Positions 54,898-64,000 of a stretch of DNA of 64,000 nucleotides are shown piece after piece. This DNA comes from Bradyrhizobium sp. LLZ17 (lineage in GTDB: Bacteria; Pseudomonadota; Alphaproteobacteria; Rhizobiales; Xanthobacteraceae), in the NCBI RefSeq assembly GCF_041200145.1, contig NZ_CP165734.1:6615001-6679000 (forward strand). The letters are read 5' to 3'. Position 1 is the first letter of the stretch. Each line of letters starts with the position of its first letter. A program made the position numbers and the translations under genes. The notes below the pieces were generated by a model. That model worked only from the letters and a program-made list of their open reading frames with translations. It was not told the DNA's origin and did not search any database.

Positions 54898-55089
54898 TCA
54901 GGCGGGGAGATGCCAGACGAAGATCGCGGTTTTCAGCGCGATGAGCCCGGCGAGCACGCTACCCATTGAGAGCACGGCCAGCACGCGCAGCACGACGCGC
55001 TTGAGCTGGGCCTGACGCGCGTTCGAGATCCACGCCGGCCGTTCCGCCCAGCTAAAGGGCCGTTCAAAACCATGTGTAAGCATCGACAT
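54898..55089 (-). CDS. Small membrane protein (63 aa)
   Basis: 63 residues from ATG 55089 (an in-frame ATG 36 codons upstream lacks support). A polar, aromatic N-terminal half (PFSWAERPAWISNARQAQLK) precedes one membrane helix (VLRVLAVLSMGSVLAGLIAL). AAGGA lies ten bases upstream. GCGGCCG-AAA-CGGCCGC, a 7-bp hairpin, stands just before the ribosome site and could regulate it. Function unknown. Confidence 0.65.
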   Translation of the reverse strand: MSMLTHGFERPFSWAERPAWISNARQAQLKRVVLRVLAVLSMGSVLAGLIALKTAIFVWHLPA

Positions 55090-55225
55090 TTTAGGAGTGT
55101 CCTTCGTCTCTCCAGCGGCCGTTTCGGCCGCCGCTAGTCTGTTCCGTATGATGAGCGCTGCGGCATAGGAATGCGAGACGAGCGGCGGTTCTGTCATATA
55201 GCAACGTCATAAGCGCCCGCCTGAT

Positions 55226-55693
55226 CTAGCCGAAATTATCGCAGGCGACCGGCTCGTAGAGCGGGTCCGGCGCCGGACGTACGGAGGGAACGCTCGGCCG
55301 CGGCGCGTCCATGGCCAACGCCTGGACTTCGATGAAAGCCGACAGCAATGCGAGCGCAAGATCGGCGTGGCGGGCCTCGACCGCGGCGTCGAGCCAATCC
55401 GGCAATTCGCGTTCGCGCGAAATCGCGCAATGCCATTCGCCCTCGTCATAGGCGATGCGGCGGACCTGCCACAGCGGTAGTTCAAGCTCCATCAGTGCCA
55501 GCGCGGCATCGGCCCAGGCCTCGGCATCGATCAGACGCGCGAGGCGCGCGGTGCGTTCGCTCTGTGCGAGCGAGGGGAGGCGGCGACACGCCTTGTCGAT
55601 GATCTCGAGCAGCAACGGCCGCGTCATCGCCTGCACGTTGCGCAAGCGATCGTTGAGCGAGGGTGGATCGTAGTGGCGGAGAGCGGCGATCAT
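55226..55693 (-). CDS. Hypothetical protein (155 aa)
   Basis: 155 residues from the ATG preceded by GGGAAG; a longer start at 55852 lies in repeat DNA. Predicted mostly helical, with MTRPLLLEIIDKACRRLPSL and a run of leucine/alanine helices, WHCAISRERELPDWLDAAVE in the middle and a proline-rich C-terminus. No signal peptide. Resembles rhizobial hypothetical proteins without an assigned function. First gene of the minus-strand set ending at 54257. Confidence 0.75.
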   Translation of the reverse strand: MIAALRHYDPPSLNDRLRNVQAMTRPLLLEIIDKACRRLPSLAQSERTARLARLIDAEAWADAALALMELELPLWQVRRIAYDEGEWHCAISRERELPDWLDAAVEARHADLALALLSAFIEVQALAMDAPRPSVPSVRPAPDPLYEPVACDNFG

Positions 55694-55852
55694 GTCAGGC
55701 TTCCCGGATTGGGCGTCGGTCAGTCGGCCGGCCTCTCCAGGATGGCGGGAGGGGCATTTGAAAACGAGACGGGGAAGGGGCGGAAGATATAGGGATTTCA
55801 TAAGTGCTGGGGATGGGGCGGTGAGGGACGCAATGCGCTGCCGACACCTCAC

Positions 55853-55998
55853 TGTCGTCCCGGCGAAGGGCGGGACCCATTCCCCCCAGGGAGAAGTTGT
55901 TGCGCCAAGCTCTCAACCCCGAGCCTTCGCCAAACAAGATCCTGTGGTTATGGGTCCCGGATCTGCGCTTTCGCTTCGCTGCGCTTGTCCGGGACGAC
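55853..55998. repeat. Long inverted repeat, family C, copy 2
   Basis: Begins TGTCGTCCCGGCGAAGGGCG and ends GTCCGGGACGACGGG; related to 22026-22159. AACCACAGG in that copy appears inverted here as CCTGTGGTT. It fills much of the 537-base gap between 55693 and 56231; the rest of the gap holds the kdp promoter region. Confidence 0.7.
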
Positions 55999-56046
55999 GG
56001 GCGAATTGCCTCGCATGCCTCGTCTGACCGCGCCACCGGGCTCCGT

Positions 56047-56066
56047 CCTTATGAGATTCCTATAAG
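56047..56066 (+). promoter_or_regulatory. Candidate KdpE site upstream of kdp
   Basis: CCTTAT (56047-56052) and TCCTAT (56058-56063) are direct half-sites 11 bases apart, the helical-turn spacing of OmpR-family regulators and of the E. coli KdpE box (TTTATA-N5-TTTACA). CTTAT and ATAAG also form an inverted repeat. The match is to layout more than letters, so it is tentative. Confidence 0.4.
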
Positions 56067-56230
56067 TTCGCGATAGTCCTCGTCTCGAAAACCTATGTCG
56101 GTGGTGGCACTTCAGCACGGTCAAAAGTGCCGGCTGCTGCTGTGGAAGCGCGCTTCCGCATCCGCATAGGCCGCCGGACGCCCGAGAAGCGGTTGCGCCA
56201 GGCATGAGAGGCGCAACGAGGAGTTTTCCC

Positions 56231-56314
56231 ATGATGGACGTTCTAATGCTGGCGCTGGGCTTCGGCTTCTTCGCGCTCGCGATCGGCTACACCTACGCCT
56301 GCGAACGGCTGTGA
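56231..56314 (+). CDS. 27-aa membrane peptide at the head of kdp
   Basis: 27 residues: hydrophobic helix (LMLALGFGFFALAIGYTYA) ending CERL. GAGGAG lies 10 bases before the ATG. It precedes kdpF by 11 bases. Similar tiny proteins before kdpF are, from memory, widespread and sometimes labelled as potassium-transporter components; no function has been established that I know of. Confidence 0.75.
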   Translation: MMDVLMLALGFGFFALAIGYTYACERL

Positions 56315-56325
56315 GGGAGCGGACC

Positions 56326-56415
56326 ATGATCTTCGATTATGCGCTCGCCGGTGCCGTCTCGTTCGGCCTGCTGTTCTACCTCACCTACGCGCTGCTGCGA
56401 CCCGAGCGATTCTGA
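56326..56415 (+). CDS. kdpF: K+-transporting ATPase subunit KdpF
   Basis: 29 residues with a single membrane helix and the typical C-terminus LTYALLRPERF. KdpF stabilises the KdpFABC complex in the inner membrane. GGGAGCGGACC precedes the ATG. It is followed by kdpA after about 100 bases that carry one more possible tiny frame. Confidence 0.92.
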   Translation: MIFDYALAGAVSFGLLFYLTYALLRPERF

Positions 56416-56417
56416 CC

Positions 56418-56522
56418 GTGCTGCTTCTCCAATTGCTGCTGGCGGGTGCCGCGACGCCGGCTGCGTGCGGTGCTGATGCCGCTATCGCGCCGGACACCAA
56501 GCCTGAAGGGTTAATGCCATGA
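56418..56522 (+). CDS. Possible 34-aa leader peptide before kdpA
   Basis: GTG two bases after the kdpF stop opens a 35-codon frame ending in the kdpA start (ATGA). The product begins [16 protein letters not shown], resembling a signal or lipoprotein leader. There is no separate ribosome site, so translation would depend on re-initiation after kdpF. It may couple kdpF to kdpA or be fortuitous. Confidence 0.3.
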   Translation: MLLLQLLLAGAATPAACGADAAIAPDTKPEGLMP

Positions 56523-58222
56523 CTGTGATCGGTTGGCTCCAGATCATTCTTTTCTGCGCGCTCGTCGTCGCGCTGACCAAGCCGCTGGGCTGGTACATGA
56601 CACGCGTCTTCAACGGCGAGCGGACGTTGCTGTCCCCGGTGCTGCGTCCGATCGAGGCCGGCATCTACTGGATCTCCGGCGTCGACGAGAAGCGCGAGCA
56701 GCACTGGGTGACCTATACGGTTGCGATGCTGCTGTTCCATATCGGGGGCTTCCTGATCATCTACGGCACGATGCGGCTCCAGGCCGTGCTGCCGTTCAAT
56801 CCGGCGGGGCAGGGCGCAGCGGCTGAGGATCTCTCCTTCAACACCGCGATCTCCTTCATCACCAACACCAACTGGCAGAACTACGGCGGCGAGAGCACGA
56901 TCTCATATCTCGTGCAGATGGTGGGCCTGACGCACCAGAACTTCCTGTCGGCGGCAACCGGCATCGCGCTCGCGGTGGCCCTGATCCGCGGCTTCTCGCG
57001 CGCCTCGATGCGCACGGTCGGCAACTTCTGGGTCGACGTGACACGCACCACGCTCTACGTGCTGCTGCCGATCTGTGTCGTCTACACGCTTTTCCTGGTC
57101 TCGCAGGGCATGCCGCAAACGCTCGGCGATTATGTCGAGGCCACGACGCTTGAAGGCGCCAAGCAGACCATCGCGGTCGGCCCCGTCGCCTCGCAGGTCG
57201 CGATCAAGATGCTCGGCACCAATGGCGGCGGCTTCTTCAATGCCAATGCCGCGCACCCGTTCGAGAACCCGACCGCACTGTCGAACTTCGTGCAGATGAT
57301 CTCGATCTTCGCGCTCGGCGCGGCGCTGACCAATGTGTTCGGCCGCATGGTCGGCGACCAACGCCAGGGCTGGGCGATCCTTTCGGTGATGGGCGTGCTG
57401 TTCGTCGCCGGTGTCGCCGTCACCTATTGGGCGGAAGCCAGCGGTACCTCGATCATGCATGCGCTCGGCCTGACCGGCGGCAACATGGAAGGCAAGGAAG
57501 TACGCTTCGGCATCGTCGCGTCCTCGCTGTTCGCGGTAATCACCACGGCCGCCTCGTGCGGCGCGGTCAATGCCATGCATGACAGCTTCACCGCGCTCGG
57601 CGGCATGATTCCGCTGATCAACATCGAGCTCGGCGAGATCGTCGTCGGCGGTGTCGGTGCCGGGATGTACGGCATGCTGCTGTTCGTCATTCTCGCGATC
57701 TTCGTCGCAGGGCTCATGGTCGGCCGCACGCCGGAATATGTCGGCAAGAAGATCGAGGCGCGCGAGGTCAAGATGGCGATGCTGGCTATTCTCGTGCTGC
57801 CGCTGATGATCCTGGGCTGGACGGCGGTCGGCGTGGTCTATCCGCCCGCGGTCGCCTCGATGGCCAATGCCGGGCCGCACGGCTTCACCGAGGTGCTCTA
57901 CGCCTACACCTCGGCGACGGGCAACAACGGTTCGGCCTTCGCAGGGCTGACCGGCAACACCTTCTTCTACAATTTGACGCTCGCCAGCGCGATGTTCGTC
58001 GGCCGCTTCTTCATGATCATCCCGGCGATGGCAATCGCCGGCTCGCTCGCCGCCAAGAAATCCATCCCGCCGTCGGCCGGCACGTTCCCGACCACCGGCG
58101 GACTGTTCGTCGGCCTCGTCGTCGGCGTGATCCTGATCATCGGCGGTCTCACTTTCTTCCCGGCCCTCGCGCTCGGCCCCATCGTCGAGCACCTCGCGAT
58201 GAACGCCGGCCAAATCTTCTGA
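56519..58222 (+). CDS. kdpA: K+-transporting ATPase subunit KdpA
   Basis: 567 residues, about 10 membrane helices, four filter-like loops including [29 protein letters not shown] and [10 protein letters not shown]. It is the K+-selective channel subunit of the high-affinity Kdp pump. GAAGGG precedes the ATG. The kdpB start lies 18 bases after its stop. Confidence 0.97.
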   Translation: MTVIGWLQIILFCALVVALTKPLGWYMTRVFNGERTLLSPVLRPIEAGIYWISGVDEKREQHWVTYTVAMLLFHIGGFLIIYGTMRLQAVLPFNPAGQGAAAEDLSFNTAISFITNTNWQNYGGESTISYLVQMVGLTHQNFLSAATGIALAVALIRGFSRASMRTVGNFWVDVTRTTLYVLLPICVVYTLFLVSQGMPQTLGDYVEATTLEGAKQTIAVGPVASQVAIKMLGTNGGGFFNANAAHPFENPTALSNFVQMISIFALGAALTNVFGRMVGDQRQGWAILSVMGVLFVAGVAVTYWAEASGTSIMHALGLTGGNMEGKEVRFGIVASSLFAVITTAASCGAVNAMHDSFTALGGMIPLINIELGEIVVGGVGAGMYGMLLFVILAIFVAGLMVGRTPEYVGKKIEAREVKMAMLAILVLPLMILGWTAVGVVYPPAVASMANAGPHGFTEVLYAYTSATGNNGSAFAGLTGNTFFYNLTLASAMFVGRFFMIIPAMAIAGSLAAKKSIPPSAGTFPTTGGLFVGLVVGVILIIGGLTFFPALALGPIVEHLAMNAGQIF

Positions 58223-58240
58223 TTGATTGGAGTGACCTCC

Positions 58241-60355
<2,115 letters not shown>

Positions 60356-60357
60356 CG

Positions 60358-60490
60358 CGTCATTGCGAGGAGCGAGATCTCTGTCATTCCGGGGTGCCTC
60401 GAAGAGGCGAGCCCGGATCTCGAGGTTCCGGGTTCGATGCTTCGCATCGCCCCGGAACGACGGCAGGGATGCTCCGCTCGAGATGACGAA
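60358..60490. repeat. Composite repeat between kdpB and kdpC (families B and A)
   Basis: CGTCATTGCGAGGAGCGA (60358-60375) is a family-B left arm; a complete family-A element follows (60383-60461); CTCGAGATGACG near 60479-60490 resembles a family-B right arm. It looks like one repeat inserted in another, inside the kdp operon. Confidence 0.65.
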
Positions 60491-60507
60491 ATAACTGGAG
60501 ACCTAAC

Positions 60508-61113
60508 ATGCTCAGAGAAATTCGCCCCGCCATCGTCCTGTTGCTGGTGCTCACCGCCATCACGGGCCTGGCCTATCCGCTCGCCATGACCGGAATTGCC
60601 GGCATGCTGTTTCCCGCCCACGCGCAAGGCAGCTTGATCGAGAAGGACGGCAAGGTCGTCGGCTCGGCACTGATCGGGCAGGAGTTCAAGGATGACAAAT
60701 ATTTCCACGGCCGGCCGTCGGCGACGCTGGCGCCGGACCCGGATGATGCGACCAAGACGGTGCCGGCGCCTTACAATGCCGCCAACTCGGGCGGCTCCAA
60801 TCTTGGCCCGACCAGCAAGGCGCTGGCCGACCGGCTGAAGGAAGATGTGGACGGGCTGAAGGCCGAGAACCCGAATGCCGCCGTCCCGGTCGATCTGGTC
60901 ACGACGTCGGCCAGCGGCCTCGACCCTGACATTTCGCCGGAGGCGGCGCAATTCCAGGTGCCGCGCGTGGCTAAGGCGCGAAATTTGCCGGACGCTCAGG
61001 TCAGCCAACTCGTGGCGGCCAGCACCCAGGGCCGTCTGTTCGGCCTGCTTGGCGAACCGCGTGTCAACGTATTGGCGCTGAACCTTGCGCTCGACCGCGC
61101 CACCGCGAAATAG
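60508..61113 (+). CDS. kdpC: K+-transporting ATPase subunit KdpC
   Basis: 201 residues with one N-terminal membrane helix ([20 protein letters not shown]) and the KdpC hallmarks GSALIGQEF and [13 protein letters not shown]. It is the periplasmic subunit that increases K+ affinity of the complex. GGAGACCTAAC precedes the ATG. Confidence 0.97.
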   Translation: MLREIRPAIVLLLVLTAITGLAYPLAMTGIAGMLFPAHAQGSLIEKDGKVVGSALIGQEFKDDKYFHGRPSATLAPDPDDATKTVPAPYNAANSGGSNLGPTSKALADRLKEDVDGLKAENPNAAVPVDLVTTSASGLDPDISPEAAQFQVPRVAKARNLPDAQVSQLVAASTQGRLFGLLGEPRVNVLALNLALDRATAK

Positions 61114-61153
61114 CGGTCTAGGCCCGCGGCGACCGAATGATTATATTGGCCTG

Positions 61154-63877
61154 ATGGTCCGAGAGCGCCGCGATCCCGAACAACGTCCGTCTCCTGAGGC
61201 GCTGCTGGAAACAGCACGCCGGGAGGAGAGCGCGAGCGGCAAGCTCAAGATCTTCGTCGGCGCCGCTCCCGGCGTCGGCAAGACCTACGAGATGCTGCAA
61301 AGCGCCCACGCCAAGCGCAAGGCCGGCATCGACGTCGTGGTCGGCTTTGTCGAGACCCATGGCCGCGCCGAGACCGAGGCGCTGGTGCGCGGGCTGGAAG
61401 TGATCCCGCGCAAGACGCTCGACTATCGCGGCCAGATCGTCGAGGAGATGGACCTGGACGCCGTGATCGCGCGGCGGCCGAAAATCGCGCTGGTCGACGA
61501 GCTCGCGCACACCAACGCCGCCGGCTGCCGCCACCCCAAACGTTACCTCGATGTCGAGGAGTTGCTGTCCAACGGCATCGACGTCTACACCGCGGTCAAC
61601 ATCCAGCACATCGAAAGCCTGAACGACGTCGTCGCGCAGATTACTCATGTGCGGGTGCGCGAAACCGTGCCGGATTCGGTGTTCGACCGCGCCGACGGGA
61701 TCGAGCTGATCGACCTCACGCCCGACGATCTGATCCAGCGGCTGAAGGAGGGCAAGGTCTACGTGCCCAAGCAGGCGGAGCGGGCGCTCGAGCATTACTT
61801 CTCGCCCGGCAACCTGACAGCCTTGCGCGAGCTCGCGCTGCGGCGGACGGCCGAGCGGGTCGACGAGCAGCTTCTGACCCACATGCAGGCGAACGCCATC
61901 GCCGGCCCCTGGGCCGCGGGCGAGCGCATTCTCGTCTGCGTCAGCGAGGACCCGCGCGCGGCCGGGCTGGTGCGCTACACCAAGCGACTCGCGGACCGGC
62001 TGCACGCGCCGTTCACCGCTGTCTCGATCGAGACGCGGCGCTCGCTCCAGCTCTCCGACGCAGAGCGCGACCGGCTCGCCGATACGCTGCGGCTTGCCGA
62101 ATCGCTCGGTGGCGAGGCGCTGACCATTCCTGCCGCCGGCCGCCGCATCGCCGATGATGTCGTCAATTTCGCGCAAGGCAACAACGTCACCCAGATCGTG
62201 ATCGGCAAGTCGAGCCGCTCGCGCTGGTTCGAGATGACGCGCGGCTCCGTCGTGCACGATCTGGTGCGCAGCGCCGGGAATATCAGCGTTCACGTCATTC
62301 CGGGCGACGATCTGCCCGGCGAGTCCGCGCCCAAGGCTGCGGTGCAGACCGCGGCCCGTTCGGAGCCGTTCAATCCGCTGCCCTATGTCAAGGCGCTCGG
62401 CATCGTGCTGCTCGGCCTCGGCGCAGCCGAGCTGATCCAGCCACGATTCGGCATCGAGAACGTGGATCTGGTGCTGCTGACGGCGGTGGTGGCGGTTGCG
62501 GTCCGTTATGGATTGTGGCCGTCGCTGCTCGCGACTGTCGCGGCCTCGCTGTGCTACAATTTCTTTTTCCTACCGCCGATCTACACCTTCACGATCACCG
62601 ATCCGACCAATGTCGCCGCCTTCGTCCTGTTCATGGTGGTTGCGATGATCGTCTCCAATGTCGCGGCGCGGGTGCGGACGCAGGCCGATTCCGCTATCGG
62701 CCGCATCAGGACCACCGAACAACTCTATGCGTTCAGCCGCAAGCTCGCCGGCACCGCCACGCTCGACGACGTGCTGTGGGCCACCGCCTATCAGATCGCG
62801 CTGATGCTGAAAGTCCGCGTCGTGCTGCTGCTGCCGGAGGACGACCTGCTCACGGTGAAGTCCGGCTATCCGCCCGAGGACCAGCTCGACCAGGCCGACC
62901 TTGCCGCCGCCAACTGGGCCTGGAGCAATGATCGTTCCGCCGGCCGCGGCGCGGATACTTTGCCAGGCGCCAAGCGGCTGTTCCTGCCGATGCGGACCGG
63001 GCGCGGCCCGATCGGGGTGATCGGCATCGACAATGACCGTACCGGTCCGCTGCTGACGCCGGAGCAGCGCCGGCTGCTCGACGCGCTGGTCGACCAGGGC
63101 GCGCTCGCGATCGAGCGCGTGCAACTGGTCGAGGACATGGACCGCGTCAAGCGCACCGTCGAATCCGAGCGGCTGCGCTCGGCGCTGCTGACCTCGATCT
63201 CGCATGATCTCAAGACGCCGCTGGCGTCCGTGCTGGGCGCTGCTTCCACCATGCGCGATCTCGCCGCCGCGCTGTCCGACAGCGAGAAGCGCGACTTGCT
63301 CGCGACCGTGATCGACGAATCCGAGCGGCTCAACCGTTTCATCGCCAATCTGCTCGACATGACCAAGCTCGAATCCGGCGCCATCGTGCCCAACACGGCG
63401 CTGCACGATCTCGGCGAGATCGTCGGCAGCGCGCTGCGGCGTGCCAGCAAGATCCTGACCGCGCACAAGGTCGAGCTGGTCTTGGCGGCTGATATGCCGA
63501 TGCTGCAGTTAGATGCCGTACTGTTCGAGCAGGTGCTGTTCAATTTGCTCGACAACGCCGCGAAATACTCGTTGCCTGACACCACGATCTCGATCAAGGG
63601 CCGGCGCGAGCGAGATCAGGTGCTGCTCCAGATCTCCGACGAGGGCGACGGCATTCCGCCCGACGAGCTCGAGATCGTGTTCGACAAATTTTATCGCGCG
63701 CAGAAGGGGGACCATGTCCGGCCCGGCACCGGGCTCGGGCTCGCCATCTCGCGAGGCTTCGTCGAGGCGATGCAGGGCACGATCTCGGCCGCCAACCGCG
63801 GCGACCGCAGCGGCGCGGTTCTGACGATCCGTCTGCCCGTTCCGGCCCCGACCCAGGCATTGGATACCGCCGCATGA
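61154..63877 (+). CDS. kdpD: Sensor histidine kinase KdpD
   Basis: 907 residues from the ATG at 61154. N-terminal KdpD domain with Walker A GAAPGVGKT (36-44), a USP-like domain (about 250-370), four closely spaced membrane helices (about 410-510), a GAF-like region, then the kinase core with ISHDLKTPLASVLG (phospho-histidine), NLLDNAAKYS, DEGDGIPP and GTGLGLAIS. It senses low K+ or turgor and phosphorylates KdpE. No clear ribosome site; the start is chosen by homology to the RPSPEALLE region. It overlaps kdpE by ATGA. Confidence 0.96.
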   Translation: MVRERRDPEQRPSPEALLETARREESASGKLKIFVGAAPGVGKTYEMLQSAHAKRKAGIDVVVGFVETHGRAETEALVRGLEVIPRKTLDYRGQIVEEMDLDAVIARRPKIALVDELAHTNAAGCRHPKRYLDVEELLSNGIDVYTAVNIQHIESLNDVVAQITHVRVRETVPDSVFDRADGIELIDLTPDDLIQRLKEGKVYVPKQAERALEHYFSPGNLTALRELALRRTAERVDEQLLTHMQANAIAGPWAAGERILVCVSEDPRAAGLVRYTKRLADRLHAPFTAVSIETRRSLQLSDAERDRLADTLRLAESLGGEALTIPAAGRRIADDVVNFAQGNNVTQIVIGKSSRSRWFEMTRGSVVHDLVRSAGNISVHVIPGDDLPGESAPKAAVQTAARSEPFNPLPYVKALGIVLLGLGAAELIQPRFGIENVDLVLLTAVVAVAVRYGLWPSLLATVAASLCYNFFFLPPIYTFTITDPTNVAAFVLFMVVAMIVSNVAARVRTQADSAIGRIRTTEQLYAFSRKLAGTATLDDVLWATAYQIALMLKVRVVLLLPEDDLLTVKSGYPPEDQLDQADLAAANWAWSNDRSAGRGADTLPGAKRLFLPMRTGRGPIGVIGIDNDRTGPLLTPEQRRLLDALVDQGALAIERVQLVEDMDRVKRTVESERLRSALLTSISHDLKTPLASVLGAASTMRDLAAALSDSEKRDLLATVIDESERLNRFIANLLDMTKLESGAIVPNTALHDLGEIVGSALRRASKILTAHKVELVLAADMPMLQLDAVLFEQVLFNLLDNAAKYSLPDTTISIKGRRERDQVLLQISDEGDGIPPDELEIVFDKFYRAQKGDHVRPGTGLGLAISRGFVEAMQGTISAANRGDRSGAVLTIRLPVPAPTQALDTAA

Positions 63878-64000
63878 GCGCTGCTCCGATCAAGGTTCTG
63901 GTCATCGACGACGAGCCGCCGATCCGAAAATTGCTCCGCATGGGGCTGACGACGCAGGGTTATGAGATCCTGGAGGCGTCAAACGGCAAGACGGCGCTGG
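63874..64000 (+). CDS. kdpE: Response regulator KdpE (3' partial)
   Basis: The first 42 residues are in the window: IKVLVIDDEPPIRKLLRMGL is the receiver-domain start with the acidic pair that binds Mg2+. The phosphorylated aspartate and the winged-helix domain lie beyond the window edge. Start overlaps the kdpD stop (ATGA). Expected activator of the kdp promoter upstream of 56231. Confidence 0.95.
   Translation, partial: MSAAPIKVLVIDDEPPIRKLLRMGLTTQGYEILEASNGKTAL

Overview
The window is a high-GC chromosomal stretch from an alphaproteobacterium, most likely Bradyrhizobium or a close relative. The basis is the codon usage, a ROSE-type RNA thermometer in front of a small heat shock gene, the density of ABC/TRAP/MFS uptake and catabolic operons, and several intergenic palindromic repeat families of the kind common in that genus. 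I see no rRNA, tRNA, CRISPR array, transposase or phage gene. The assignment rests on pattern recognition, not on a search.

Layout. 1-6589: an operon of a luciferase-like flavin monooxygenase (5' end missing), two AhpD/CMD-fold proteins and a branched-chain-amino-acid-type ABC transporter. 6639-7762: a NiCoT nickel/cobalt permease behind a near-consensus NikR box. 7787-12074 (minus strand): a HerA-like ATPase, a 45-codon small gene, a ketopantoate-reductase-like protein, an SDR-like protein and an NTF2-like protein. 12165-20078: a sugar-acid locus with a UxuB-type dehydrogenase, a GntR/FadR regulator, TRAP transporter DctPQM, an L-idonate/L-gulonate 5-dehydrogenase and mannonate dehydratase, ending convergently against a LysR gene. 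21259-27563: a HAD hydrolase, then a TetR regulator divergent from an MFS carrier and two type-B carboxylesterases. 28001-33486: a ThDP enzyme, a DadA-like oxidase, an Asp/Glu-type racemase, a GntR regulator and an SDR, readable as an amino-acid racemisation, deamination and decarboxylation module. 33745-36651: an MFS carrier and a GH79-like glycosidase. 36791-46378: a PotD/B/C/A-type ABC transporter, a form-II molybdenum hydroxylase (S, L and M subunits) and an amidase. 46459-49336: a ROSE thermometer, two Hsp20 proteins, two small proteins and an HtrA protease, i.e. an envelope/heat stress operon. 49500-54110: a LysR regulator, an acyl-CoA dehydrogenase, an acyl-CoA synthetase and upp. 54257-55693: a minus-strand run of five small uncharacterised genes. 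56231-64000: kdp, in the order a 27-aa protein, kdpF, kdpA, kdpB, kdpC, kdpD and the start of kdpE.

Four otherwise well-preserved genes (UxuB-like 12165-13633, LysR 20072-21011, GntR 31701-32400, LysR 49500-50400) each carry one single-base frameshift. Each is repaired by adding or removing one base in a run of identical bases, and each repair restores a family-typical length. Systematic consensus error is the simplest explanation. If the shifts are real, four genes, three of them regulators, are inactivated.

The least-described material is: (i) the monooxygenase/CMD/AhpD/ABC operon, in which one CMD protein has no cysteine; (ii) the 45-codon gene embedded between the reductase-like and HerA-like genes; (iii) the small-protein operon at 54257-55693 and the tiny genes heading kdp; (iv) the ABC/molybdenum hydroxylase/amidase catabolic cluster; (v) candidate operators matched to their local regulators.
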